Assembly (NCBI RefSeq): GCF_008801925.2
Contig: NZ_CP062803.1
Span: forward strand, 1,488,001 to 1,552,000
From: Cupriavidus basilensis
GTDB lineage: Bacteria; Pseudomonadota; Gammaproteobacteria; Burkholderiales; Burkholderiaceae
Reading direction: 5' to 3'
Length of the DNA: 64,000 nt
The notes under the pieces were generated by a model. The model searched no databases and was not told the DNA's origin. It saw nothing but the letters and a program-made list of their open reading frames with translations. Both the position numbers and the translations under genes were made by a program. Below are positions 1 to 8,302 of the stretch, piece by piece (position 1 is the first letter of the stretch; each line of letters opens with the position of its first letter).

Positions 1-840
1 GGCACCATGCCATTCGGGCTGGGGCTGGTGGTCGGCCTGACGCCGGTACTGCTGTCGGCGCTCGCTTTTGCCTTCCTCTACACGGCCGTGCCCAACGCCA
101 ACGTGGAGTGGCGCGACGCGATCGCCGCCGGGCTGGTGGCAGCGCTGGCCTTCGAGCTGGCCAAACGCGGCTTCGGCTACTTCGTCACCCATATCCCGAC
201 CTACACCGCGGTCTACGGCACCTTTGCCGCGCTGCCGATCTTCCTGTTGTGGATCTACCTGAGCTGGCTGGTGACGCTGCTGGGCGCCACCATCGCTGCC
301 AACCTGCCGGTGATCCGGCAGGGCTACTGGCGCCGCCGCACCTTTGCCGGCAGCGAGTTCTTCGACGCGCTGGGCGTGCTCTACCTGCTCTATCGGGCGC
401 GGGACGAAGTGCCGCGCAGCGTCGGCGAGCTCGACCTGGGGCGCAAGCTGCGGGTGGAGGCGGACTACCTGGCTGGCCTGCTCGGCAAGCTCAAGGGCAT
501 GCATCTGATCGGCAGGCTGGCGCAGGATCGCGGCCAGGCGCACTGGGCGCTGCTGTGCGATCCGGGCCAGGTGACGCTGCGCACGCTGCACGACCGGCTG
601 GTGCTGAACCTGCCGCGCCTGCCGCGCACGGCGCTGGCGCAGCAGTTGCAGGGCGCCGATGCGCTCAAGCAGGTGCTGGACAACCCGCGTCTGGACCAGC
701 CGCTGGAGGCCGTGTTCCGGCGCCAGCAACAGGACCAGCAGGCGCAAGCGCAGACCGGGACGGCCGCCCAGGAACGCCCCGCCGATTCCGCGCGGCGCAC
801 CCTGGAGGTGGTGCCGCCCGGCTGGCACGGCCAGGTCTGA
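1..840 (+). CDS. YihY/BrkB-family inner membrane protein, C-terminal part
   Basis: The frame is open to the window edge, so the N-terminus lies outside; the methionine at position 7 is internal. What remains shows the last membrane segments of a YihY/BrkB protein: a hydrophobic stretch at about residues 5-28, a second near 35-50, and a long one around LPIFLLWIYLSWLVTLLG (about 78-95). A soluble tail follows that looks like a winged-helix region (about 115-215), then a glutamine-rich end. The family is of unknown function (the old ribonuclease BN label is wrong), and the tail is common in betaproteobacterial members. Confidence is high for family and low for role. Confidence 0.85.
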   Translation, partial: GTMPFGLGLVVGLTPVLLSALAFAFLYTAVPNANVEWRDAIAAGLVAALAFELAKRGFGYFVTHIPTYTAVYGTFAALPIFLLWIYLSWLVTLLGATIAANLPVIRQGYWRRRTFAGSEFFDALGVLYLLYRARDEVPRSVGELDLGRKLRVEADYLAGLLGKLKGMHLIGRLAQDRGQAHWALLCDPGQVTLRTLHDRLVLNLPRLPRTALAQQLQGADALKQVLDNPRLDQPLEAVFRRQQQDQQAQAQTGTAAQERPADSARRTLEVVPPGWHGQV

Positions 841-853
841 TGGCCGCGCAGGC

Positions 854-1171
854 CTAGAAGGGAATCCTGCCGCGCCAGATATCGCCGTACATCACCCAGT
901 CGCCCATCAGGCTGTAGATGGGATGGCGGAAGGTGGCGGGCCGGTTTTTCTCGAAGCCGAAATGGCCGACCCAGGCGAAGGCATAGCCGGACACGGCGGC
1001 CGCTGCCAGCCACCACCAGTTGCCGCTGAGCAGCAGTGCAAGCAGGCACAGCAATGCCACGCTGGAGCCGGCGAAATGCAGGCGGCGGCAGGTGGGATTG
1101 CGGTGCTCGTTCAGGTAGAAGGGGTAGAAGGCGGCGAAATTCTCGAACTCACGGGGGTGGGCCTGGGGCAT
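854..1171 (-). CDS. Mpo1-like (DUF962) membrane protein
   Basis: This 105-residue protein matches the DUF962/Mpo1-like family. It has the N-terminal FYPFYLNEHRNP block, a hydrophobic hairpin (about residues 33-60) and the C-terminal GHFGFEKNRPATFRHP block. The spaced histidines (EHRNP, LHFAG, GHFGFE, RHPIY) are those expected to hold iron in yeast Mpo1, a dioxygenase of fatty-acid alpha-oxidation; enzymatic function here is inferred from that relative. The gene is convergent with the YihY gene, with only a 13-bp gap. Length is normal for bacterial members. Confidence 0.8.
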   Translation of the reverse strand: MPQAHPREFENFAAFYPFYLNEHRNPTCRRLHFAGSSVALLCLLALLLSGNWWWLAAAAVSGYAFAWVGHFGFEKNRPATFRHPIYSLMGDWVMYGDIWRGRIPF

Positions 1172-1509
1172 GGCGGGGGCCTGTGGGGTGTTCGGGGATT
1201 TTTAGTTTAGGTGGGGGGTGACTGTAACTGCAATTGTTTAATGTCAAGGGCAACTTCAACTGCAGTTTCACCACCCCTGCGGGGCGGCGACCTACTTTCT
1301 TGTCTTGCCAAGAAAGTAGGCAAAGAAGGCGCCCCATACGGCCTAGGTGAACCTTGACGGCTCGCTTCGCATCGCGCGTGTGTGTTTTCCGCCCTTTCGG
1401 GCGGGAAACACGGTTACCACAGTTGGTTGATCTTGCCGCTGGTTGGCTCCCCTCTCCCACTTGTGGGAGGGGCCGGGGGAGAGGGCGGGCGCTCGCTATG
1501 CTTCGGCCT
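1172..1509. repeat. Gene-free stretch with three hairpin-forming extragenic repeat elements
   Basis: No convincing gene lies here. Three hairpins stand out. The first is CCTACTTTCTT / AAGAAAGTAGG (1291-1301 and 1310-1320), followed by CAAAGAAGGCGCC, a unit I recognise as a dispersed extragenic element in Burkholderiales and Xanthomonadales. The second is GTTTTCCGCCC-TTTC-GGGCGGGAAAC (1384-1409), with one mismatch. The third is CTCCCAC-TT-GTGGGAG (about 1455-1470) in a pyrimidine/purine-rich block. The run sits between two genes read leftward and may end the transcript from the hydrolase gene. Confidence 0.6.
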
Positions 1510-2334
1510 TCACCCTGCCGCTACCACCTTGCGCGCGAACGCTGCCAGCGCGTCCAGTACCTCATCCGGCCTTTCCCCCATCAGCGCGTGCCCGCAGGGC
1601 ACCGTGACCGTGCTGGCCGATGCCATCCTGGCGGCGAGCGCCTGGGCGGCCTTGGGCGAGGTCATCATGTCCTTGCTGCCGCTGATGAACAGGGCGGGGC
1701 AGCGCACGGCGGCCACCGCGGCGTCGCCGTTGGCGTAGGCGTTGCAGGCCGAGAAGTCGTTGTGGAAGACGTGGCCTTCGGGGTTGCGTTGTGCCACGCG
1801 TTCCATCAGGCGCTGGCTGCCGCCTTGCATCCACGAGCCCGGTCCCGGGGAGGAGGGTTTGTTGGCGAGGCTGGAGTGCGACCACGCGTTGACCATGGCG
1901 ATGGCCTGGTCCACGCGGTTGAGCGAGGCGTCGAGCAGGGCGTCGGCGACTTTCATCGGGTAGGCCGTGGCAAGCAGGGCGATGCCGCGCACCGCGTCAG
2001 GGTGGCGGGCGGCCGTTTCCAGAGCGATCAGCGAGCCCATGCTGTGCCCGAAGACCAGCGCGGGGGCGCTGACGCCGGCTGCGCGCACCAGCTCGATCAC
2101 CCAGTCGGCCATCGCCTCGACCGTCTTGAGGGGCATGCCTTCGCTGCGGTTGTGGCCAGGCAGGTCCACCGCCAGCACGCTGAAGCCGTGGTTGGCGAAC
2201 CAGCGCGTCTGCAGGGCCCAGACGCTGTGGTCGTTCTGCGCGCCGTGCACGAACACGGCACAGGGCAGCGTGGGGTCGAAGGGTTTGCCGCCGGTGTAGG
2301 CGTAGGCCTTGTGGCCTGCGATCGTCAGTTCCAT
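1510..2334 (-). CDS. alpha/beta hydrolase
   Basis: This 274-residue single-domain alpha/beta hydrolase has an oxyanion-hole region FVHGAQNDHSVW (about residues 28-39), nucleophile elbow FGHSMGS (Ser98), an acid candidate in SGSKDMMTSP and a C-terminal histidine in PCGHALMGERPDE. These make a complete Ser-Asp-His triad; substrate is not predictable. Its ATG overlaps the TGA of the upstream metY gene by 4 bp (ATGA), so translation is probably coupled. It may act on a homoserine-type ester or a by-product of sulfur assimilation, but that rests on position alone. Confidence 0.85.
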   Translation of the reverse strand: MELTIAGHKAYAYTGGKPFDPTLPCAVFVHGAQNDHSVWALQTRWFANHGFSVLAVDLPGHNRSEGMPLKTVEAMADWVIELVRAAGVSAPALVFGHSMGSLIALETAARHPDAVRGIALLATAYPMKVADALLDASLNRVDQAIAMVNAWSHSSLANKPSSPGPGSWMQGGSQRLMERVAQRNPEGHVFHNDFSACNAYANGDAAVAAVRCPALFISGSKDMMTSPKAAQALAARMASASTVTVPCGHALMGERPDEVLDALAAFARKVVAAG

Positions 2335-3644
2335 CAGGCTTGCCCTCCCTTGGCGCTCATGGCTTTCTCGGCTGCCTTGAGGCCGCGCTTGAGGTCGTCG
2401 ATGAGGTCGTCCGGGTCTTCCAGTCCGACCGACAGACGGATGGTGCCTTCGCTGATGCCAGCCGCCTGCAGTGCCGCGGCGTCCATGCGGAAGTGGGTAG
2501 TGGAGGCCGGGTGGATCACCAGCGAGCGGGCATCGCCCACATTGGCCAGGTGCGAGAACAGCGCCAGGTTTTCGATGAAGCGCTGGCCCGCGGCCCGGTT
2601 GCCCTTGAGGTTGAAGCTGAACACGGCGCCCGCGCCGCGCGGCAGCAGGCGCTTGGCGAGTTCGTAGTCCGGGTGGGATTCCAGCTCCGGATAGGCGACC
2701 GACTCGACCATCGGGTGCGACACCAGGAACTGCACCACGCGGCGCGCATTGTCCACATGGCGGGCCATGCGCAGCGGCAGCGTCTCGATGCCCTGGAGCA
2801 GTTGCCAGGCGGCCATCGGACTCAGGCAGGCGCCGAAGTCGCGAAGGCCTTCGCGGCGCGCGCGCAGCAGGAACGGCGCCACCGTGCTCTCCTCGGTGAA
2901 GACCATGTTGTGGAAGCCAGCGTAGGGCTCCGACAGCTCCGGGAAGCGCCCGGAGGCTTCGAAGTCGAAGGTGCCGCCTTCCGCCAGCACGCCGCCGATG
3001 GTGGTGCCATGGCCGCCCAGGAACTTGGTGGCCGAGTGATAGAGCAGGCCGGCGCCAAGGTCGAAGGGTTTGAGCAGATAGGGCGTGGTGAAGGTGGAGT
3101 CGACCAGCAGCGGGATACCGTTGTCCTGGCCGAGCTGCGCCAGGGTCGGGATGTCGAGCACGTCCAGCCCGGGGTTGCCCAGGGTCTCGCCGAACAGCAG
3201 CTTGGTCTCGGGCCGGATGGCCGCGCGCCAGGCGTCGATGTCGCGCGCCTGCACGAAGGTGGTCTCGATGCCGAAGCGGCGCAGCGTGTAGTGCAGCAGG
3301 TTGTGCGAGCCGCCATACAGGGCGCTGGACGCCACGATGTGCGAGCCCGCGCCCATCAGCGTCGCCACCGCCAGATGCAGCGCGGCCTGGCCCGAAGCCA
3401 CGCCGATCGCGCCGGCGCCGTTCTCCAGGGCGGCGATGCGCTCCTCGAAGACGGCGACCGTTGGATTGGAGATGCGGGAGTAGACGTGGCCAGCGCGTTC
3501 CATATTGAACAGCGAGGCGGCGTGCTCGCTGTCCTTGAAGACGAAGGATGTCGTCAGGTGGATGGGCGTGGCCCGCGCCCCCGTGGCGGGGTCGGGGGCG
3601 GCGCCAGCATGCAGCGCCAGGGTGTCGAAACGGGTACCGGACAT
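2334..3644 (-). CDS. metY: O-acetylhomoserine sulfhydrylase
   Basis: PLP-dependent Cys/Met-metabolism enzyme of 436 residues, predicted to make homocysteine from O-acetylhomoserine and sulfide in methionine synthesis. Visible family marks are YSRISNPTV (about 55-63), the pocket SGQAALHLA (about 84-92), DSTFTTPYL and the PLP lysine in HSATKFLGGHG (Lys207). Length fits MetY (about 430) better than the shorter MetZ/MetB. I chose the ATG at 3644 (MSGTRFDTLALHAG) because alignable sequence begins there; an in-frame start at 3710 would add 22 unlikely residues. It is first in a two-gene unit with the hydrolase. Confidence 0.92.
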   Translation of the reverse strand: MSGTRFDTLALHAGAAPDPATGARATPIHLTTSFVFKDSEHAASLFNMERAGHVYSRISNPTVAVFEERIAALENGAGAIGVASGQAALHLAVATLMGAGSHIVASSALYGGSHNLLHYTLRRFGIETTFVQARDIDAWRAAIRPETKLLFGETLGNPGLDVLDIPTLAQLGQDNGIPLLVDSTFTTPYLLKPFDLGAGLLYHSATKFLGGHGTTIGGVLAEGGTFDFEASGRFPELSEPYAGFHNMVFTEESTVAPFLLRARREGLRDFGACLSPMAAWQLLQGIETLPLRMARHVDNARRVVQFLVSHPMVESVAYPELESHPDYELAKRLLPRGAGAVFSFNLKGNRAAGQRFIENLALFSHLANVGDARSLVIHPASTTHFRMDAAALQAAGISEGTIRLSVGLEDPDDLIDDLKRGLKAAEKAMSAKGGQA

Positions 3645-3846
3645 GGCTTCAAGGGCTAGAGTTGTCTCCGGATCGCATCGTAGCATCCGCTGCCGCCGGG
3701 GGCACGGCAAATAGCCTCGGCGGCCCCGGTGGCGGCCCGTGCTTTACTTGGGCCGCTGGTTTCGGCTAGGATCGGCGCATCAGGCCATGCCGGCAGCGGC
3801 AGGTAATAAACAGCAAAACAGCAGATTCAGAGAAGCGGAGACCATC

Positions 3847-4293
3847 ATGAAAGTCAGCGACATCCTGCAGATCAAGGGCAACACGCTCTATACCGTGAAG
3901 CCGGAAACGTCATTGCTGCTGGCGGTCAACATCATGGCAGAGCACGATATCGGCTCGCTGGTGGTGATGGAATACGGCGACCTGGTCGGCATGCTGACCT
4001 TCCGCGAGATCATCAAGACGCTCTCCGCCAACGGCGGCAACGTCGGCACCACCAGCCTGCGCAAGGTCATGGACGACGCGCCGCTGACCTGCACCATGGA
4101 GACGGACGTCAATGAAGTCCGCCGCATGATGCTGGAGCGCCACACCCGTTACCTGCCGGTGCTGGACAACCGGACGCTGATGGGCGTGATTTCGTTTTAC
4201 GATGTGGCCAAGGCCGTGGTGGAAGAGCAGAGCTTCGAGAACCGCATGCTCAAGGCCTACATCCGCGACTGGCCGGAAGAAAAGACCGATTGA
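3847..4293 (+). CDS. CBS-domain protein
   Basis: This 148-residue protein is built of two CBS motifs (about residues 8-60 and 73-130), the first around LAVNIMAEHDIGSLVVME, the second around MMLERHTRYLPVLDNRTLMGVISFYDV. Stand-alone CBS pairs bind adenine nucleotides and modulate partners; none is evident here. The ATG at 3847 follows a purine-rich AAGCGGAG, and the ORF extension upstream to 3739 has no family similarity. The cytoplasmic protein stands alone between metY (opposite strand) and a terminator. Confidence 0.85.
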   Translation: MKVSDILQIKGNTLYTVKPETSLLLAVNIMAEHDIGSLVVMEYGDLVGMLTFREIIKTLSANGGNVGTTSLRKVMDDAPLTCTMETDVNEVRRMMLERHTRYLPVLDNRTLMGVISFYDVAKAVVEEQSFENRMLKAYIRDWPEEKTD

Positions 4294-4401
4294 GCCGCCC
4301 TTGGCGCGAGAGGCGCAACGTAGCGGCGGCCGGGTTGTGCCGATCGAGGCGCTACGGGCTGCGCCCCCCTGGGGCGCGCCCGTAGTCCAACTAAGTGGTA
4401 A

Positions 4402-4430
4402 ATGCCGCGCATCGACGCGGCATCTTTTTG
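4402..4430 (+). terminator. Rho-independent terminator after the CBS gene
   Basis: A perfect stem ATGCCGCG / CGCGGCAT is followed by a run of five T. It ends the CBS-gene transcript just before the next ORF. Confidence 0.75.
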
Positions 4431-4454
4431 AGCCGACCGCTACATGAGCGCTAC

Positions 4455-6353
4455 ATGAGCCAACAAAACCAATTCCGTCTGCTCCGCACGCGCCGTTTCG
4501 CGCCGTTCTTCTGGACCCAGTTCCTGGGCGCGATGAACGACAACCTGTTCAAGGTCGCCTTCACCTCGCTGGTCACCTACCATACGGCCCTGTTCGACGG
4601 TGTTGACGCCAAGAGCGCGGCATTCCTGATCTCGGCCATCTTTATCGCACCGTTCGTGCTGTTCTCGGCCACCAGCGGCCAGATCGCCGACAAGATCGAG
4701 AAGTCCCGGCTGATCCGGCTGGTGAAGACGCTGGAAATCGCCATCATGCTGCTGGGGCTGGCGGGTTTTGCCATGCATAGCGCGCCCTTGCTCTACACGG
4801 GCACCTTCCTGATGGGGTTGCACTCGACGCTGTTTGGCCCGGTCAAGTTTGCTTACCTGCCGCAGCACCTGGACGAGACTGAGCTGGTGGGCGGCAACGG
4901 CCTGGTGGAGATGGGCACCTTCGTGGCCATCCTGCTCGGCACCCTGCTTGGCGGCGAACTGGCCGGGCTGACCCATGGCGAAAAGATCGTGGGCCCGTTC
5001 TATGTCGGCGCAGCCTGCGTGTTGCTGGCGCTGGCCGGCCGCATGGTGTCCGCGCGCGTGCCGGACTCGCCGGCGCCGCAACCTGATCTGCGCATCAACT
5101 GGAACCCGTTTACCGAGACTTGGCGCAACCTCAAGCTGGCGCGCACCGACCGCACGGTGTTCCTGAGCTTGCTGGGGATTTCCTGGCTCTGGTTTTTGGG
5201 CGCGACCTTCCTCACCTCGTTTTTCAGCTTTGCCAAGGACGTGCTGGGCGGCGACCAGAATGTGGTGACGCTGCTGCTGGCGGTGTTCTCGCTGGGCATC
5301 GGCACCGGCTCGCTGCTGTGCGAGCGGCTCTCCGGGCGGCATGTCGAGATCGGCCTGGTGCCGTTCGGCTCGATTGGCATGACGGTGTTCGCTGTCGACC
5401 TGTTCTTCGCCAGCAACGGCGAGCGGCACAGCGAGCTGTCCGGGCTGGCCGGCTTTGCCGCCGACCCGCGCCACTGGCGCGTGCTGATCGACCTGTTCCT
5501 GCTGGCGATGTTCGGTGGCTTCTACAGTGTGCCGCTGTATGCGCTGATCCAGAGCCGCTGCGCGCCGACGCACCGGGCCCGCATCATCGCCGCCAACAAC
5601 ATCCTCAACAGCTTCTTCATGATCGGCTCCTCGCTGCTGGCGGTGGTGCTGACCCAGGCCGGATTCAGCATTCCGCAGCTGTTCCTGGTGGTGGGGCTGC
5701 TCAACGCGGTGGTTGCCATCTACATCTACTCGCTGGTGCCGGAATTCCTGCTGCGCTTCATTGCCTGGATCCTGGTGCATACGGTGTATCGCCTGAAGCG
5801 CGTCAATGCCGAGCACATCCCGGCCGAGGGCGCGGCGGTGCTGGTGTGCAACCACGTCAGCTTTGCCGATGCGGTGGTGCTGATGGCCGCCAGCCCGCGG
5901 CCGGTGCGCTTCCTGATGGATCACCGCATCTTCAAGGTGCCGCTGATGTCGTGGTTCTTCCGCCAGGCCAAGGCGATCCCGATCGCGCCGGCGCACGAGG
6001 ACCCGGTCATGCTCGAGCGCGCCTACGACGAAGTCGCGCGGGCGCTGGCCGGCGGCGACTTGGTCTGCATCTTCCCGGAGGGCAAGATCACGGCCACCGG
6101 CGAGCTCAATCCCTTCAAGCAGGGCGTGCAGCAGATCATCCGGCGCACCCCCGTGCCGGTCGTGCCGATGGCGCTGCGCGGGCTGTGGGGCAGCTTTTTC
6201 TCCCGCAAGGGTGGCAACGCCATGTCCCGGCCATTCCGGCGCGGCATCCTGAACCGGCTGGAACTGGTCGTGGGCGACCCGATCGCGCCGGAACTGGCCA
6301 CGCCGGAGTGCCTGCAGCAGGTGGTGCAGGGCTTGCGCGGCGAGTGGCGCTAA
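4455..6353 (+). CDS. MFS carrier fused to a PlsC-type 1-acylglycerol-3-phosphate acyltransferase
   Basis: This is a 632-residue fusion. Residues 1 to about 430 form a twelve-helix major-facilitator unit of the LplT type (lysophospholipid flippase), starting with RRFAPFFWTQFLGAMNDNLFK. Residues about 445-632 form a PlsC acyltransferase with the HX4D motif in NHVSFAD (about 466-472) and FPEGKITATGELNPF (about 539-553). E. coli splits the system into LplT and Aas; here the AMP-binding acyl-ACP synthetase part of Aas is absent. The likely role is uptake and re-acylation of lysophospholipid in the inner membrane (inference). The second of two ATGs is used, because the first (4444) meets a stop. 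Confidence 0.88.
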   Translation: MSQQNQFRLLRTRRFAPFFWTQFLGAMNDNLFKVAFTSLVTYHTALFDGVDAKSAAFLISAIFIAPFVLFSATSGQIADKIEKSRLIRLVKTLEIAIMLLGLAGFAMHSAPLLYTGTFLMGLHSTLFGPVKFAYLPQHLDETELVGGNGLVEMGTFVAILLGTLLGGELAGLTHGEKIVGPFYVGAACVLLALAGRMVSARVPDSPAPQPDLRINWNPFTETWRNLKLARTDRTVFLSLLGISWLWFLGATFLTSFFSFAKDVLGGDQNVVTLLLAVFSLGIGTGSLLCERLSGRHVEIGLVPFGSIGMTVFAVDLFFASNGERHSELSGLAGFAADPRHWRVLIDLFLLAMFGGFYSVPLYALIQSRCAPTHRARIIAANNILNSFFMIGSSLLAVVLTQAGFSIPQLFLVVGLLNAVVAIYIYSLVPEFLLRFIAWILVHTVYRLKRVNAEHIPAEGAAVLVCNHVSFADAVVLMAASPRPVRFLMDHRIFKVPLMSWFFRQAKAIPIAPAHEDPVMLERAYDEVARALAGGDLVCIFPEGKITATGELNPFKQGVQQIIRRTPVPVVPMALRGLWGSFFSRKGGNAMSRPFRRGILNRLELVVGDPIAPELATPECLQQVVQGLRGEWR

Positions 6354-6375
6354 CGGCAAGCGGGAGGCGGCAACC

Positions 6376-7095
6376 ATGATCACGCTTTACACCTTCGGGC
6401 CGGCCTTCGGCCTGCCAGACCCCAGCCCTTTTGTCACCAAGGCCGACATGTTGCTCAAGCTCGCGGGGCTGCCGTACCGCGCTGCGCAGGGCGGCCTGCG
6501 GCGCGCACCCAAGGGCAAGCTGCCCTATCTTGACGACGAGGGCCGCGTGGTGGCGGACTCCACGCTGATCCGCTGGCACCTGGAGAAGACCTACCACATC
6601 GACTTCGATGAAGGGCTGACGCAGTCCCAGCGTGGCACGGCCTGGGCGGTCGAGAAGATGCTGGAAGATAACTTCTACTGGGCGGTGGCCGACGCGCGCT
6701 GGAACCACGATGCCAATTTTGCCCGGGGCCCGGCGACGTTCTTTCGCGCCGTGCCGTGGCCGGTGCGCGGGCTGGCGATGCGTTTTGTGCGCTCGAAGAT
6801 CCGCCGCATCCTGTGGGCGCAGGGGCTTGGGCGCCATAGCCCGGCCGATCTGGCTGCGATCGCCGGCCGCGATGTGGCGGCCGTGGCCGACGTGCTGGGC
6901 AGCCAGCCCTACCTGATGGGCGACAAGCCTTGCGGTGCCGATGCCACTGTCTTCGCCTTCATGGCCGGCGCGCTGTGCCCGCTGTTCGACACGCCGATCC
7001 GCACCGCCGCCGAATCCCACCCCAGCCTGGTGGCCTACGTGGCGCGGATGCGGGAGCGCTTCTATCCGGACTTGCAGGCGGTGCCCGCGCCCTGA
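6376..7095 (+). CDS. glutathione S-transferase family protein
   Basis: This 239-residue protein has a thioredoxin-like N-terminal domain (MITLYTFGPAFGLPDPSPF, then GKLPYLDDEG and ADSTLIRWHLE at about residues 50-80) and an all-helical C-terminal domain. The subfamily resembles the metaxin/CDR-type GSTs (FAXC-like), with a long helical domain and a C-terminal FPDLQ-like tail. Substrate is unknown. It starts 23 bp after the transporter-acyltransferase stop and may be co-transcribed with it. Confidence 0.82.
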   Translation: MITLYTFGPAFGLPDPSPFVTKADMLLKLAGLPYRAAQGGLRRAPKGKLPYLDDEGRVVADSTLIRWHLEKTYHIDFDEGLTQSQRGTAWAVEKMLEDNFYWAVADARWNHDANFARGPATFFRAVPWPVRGLAMRFVRSKIRRILWAQGLGRHSPADLAAIAGRDVAAVADVLGSQPYLMGDKPCGADATVFAFMAGALCPLFDTPIRTAAESHPSLVAYVARMRERFYPDLQAVPAP

Positions 7096-7182
7096 GCGAT
7101 AGCCGGGGCGGGCCGGAAGGGCGGCAAAAGCCTTACAATGTAGCCCGTTCCCCAATTCTCACGCCCTGCGCGGCCTTCCATC

Positions 7183-8301
7183 ATGTCCGGCAATACTCTC
7201 GGCCTGCTCTTCACTGTCACCACTTTCGGCGAATCGCACGGGCCGGCCATCGGCGCGGTGGTGGATGGCTGCCCCCCGGGCATGGAACTGACCGAAGCCG
7301 ATATCCAGATCGACCTGGATCGCCGCAAGCCCGGCACCTCGCGCCATGTCACGCAGCGCCAGGAGCCCGACCAGGTCGAGATCCTCTCCGGCGTGTTCGA
7401 GGGCAAGACCACCGGCACGCCAATCTGCCTGCTGATTCGCAACACCGACCAGCGCAGCAAGGACTACGGCAATATCGTCGAGACCTTCCGCCCGGGCCAC
7501 GCCGACTACACGTATTGGCAGAAGTACGGCATCCGCGACTATCGCGGCGGCGGCCGCTCGTCGGCCCGCCTGACGGCGCCGGTGGTGGCGGCGGCGGCCG
7601 TGGCCAGGAAGTGGCTGCGCGAGCAGTACGGCACCGAGATCCGGGGCTATATGTCGCAGCTGGGCGAAGTCCGCGTGCCGTTCGTGGACTGGGCGGAAGT
7701 GCCGCAGAATCCCTTCTTTGCCCCCAATGCGGAGATCGTGCCGGAGCTGGAAACCTATATGGACGCGCTGCGCCGCGACGGCGACTCCGTCGGCGCGCGC
7801 ATCGAGGTGGTGGCGAGCCATGTGCCGGTGGGCCTGGGTGAGCCGCTGTTCGACAAGCTCGATGCCGACATCGCGCATGCCATGATGGGCATCAACGCCG
7901 TCAAGGGCGTGGAGATCGGCGCGGGGTTCGAGAGCGTGAGCCAGCGCGGCAGCGTGCATGGCGACTCGCTCAGCGCAGAAGGCTTCCGTGGCAATAACGC
8001 CGGCGGCGTGCTTGGCGGCATCTCGACCGGCCAGGACATTACCGTCTCGCTGGCAATCAAGCCCACCTCTAGCATCCGCACCCCGCGCGAATCCATCGAC
8101 AAGGCAGGCCAGCCCGCCACGGTGGAAACCTTCGGCCGCCACGATCCCTGCGTGGGGATCCGCGCCACCCCCATCGCCGAAGCCATGCTGGCGCTGGTGC
8201 TGATGGACCATGCACTGCGCCACCGCGCCCAGTGCGGCGACGTCAAGGTCGATACCCCGCGCATTCCCGCCCAGTCGCCGCAGTCCGGCCAGTCGCGCTG
8301 A
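7183..8301 (+). CDS. aroC: chorismate synthase
   Basis: Converts 5-enolpyruvylshikimate-3-phosphate to chorismate, the last common step of aromatic synthesis, using reduced FMN. At 372 residues it is full length. Signatures visible are [18 protein letters not shown] near the N-terminus, [10 protein letters not shown] in the middle, and GGISTGQDI and [17 protein letters not shown] near the end. The start at MSGNTLG is the usual family start. The short Pro/Ser/Gln tail after [13 protein letters not shown] is not conserved. Confidence 0.97.
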   Translation: MSGNTLGLLFTVTTFGESHGPAIGAVVDGCPPGMELTEADIQIDLDRRKPGTSRHVTQRQEPDQVEILSGVFEGKTTGTPICLLIRNTDQRSKDYGNIVETFRPGHADYTYWQKYGIRDYRGGGRSSARLTAPVVAAAAVARKWLREQYGTEIRGYMSQLGEVRVPFVDWAEVPQNPFFAPNAEIVPELETYMDALRRDGDSVGARIEVVASHVPVGLGEPLFDKLDADIAHAMMGINAVKGVEIGAGFESVSQRGSVHGDSLSAEGFRGNNAGGVLGGISTGQDITVSLAIKPTSSIRTPRESIDKAGQPATVETFGRHDPCVGIRATPIAEAMLALVLMDHALRHRAQCGDVKVDTPRIPAQSPQSGQSR

Positions 8302-8302
8302 G

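Noticed and set aside
8210..8302. ATG at 8210 as start of the HcaT-like carrier
   Set aside because: It would overlap aroC by 92 bp and add a Ser/Arg/Pro-rich segment unlike any MFS N-terminus; the TTG at 8303 is more likely.
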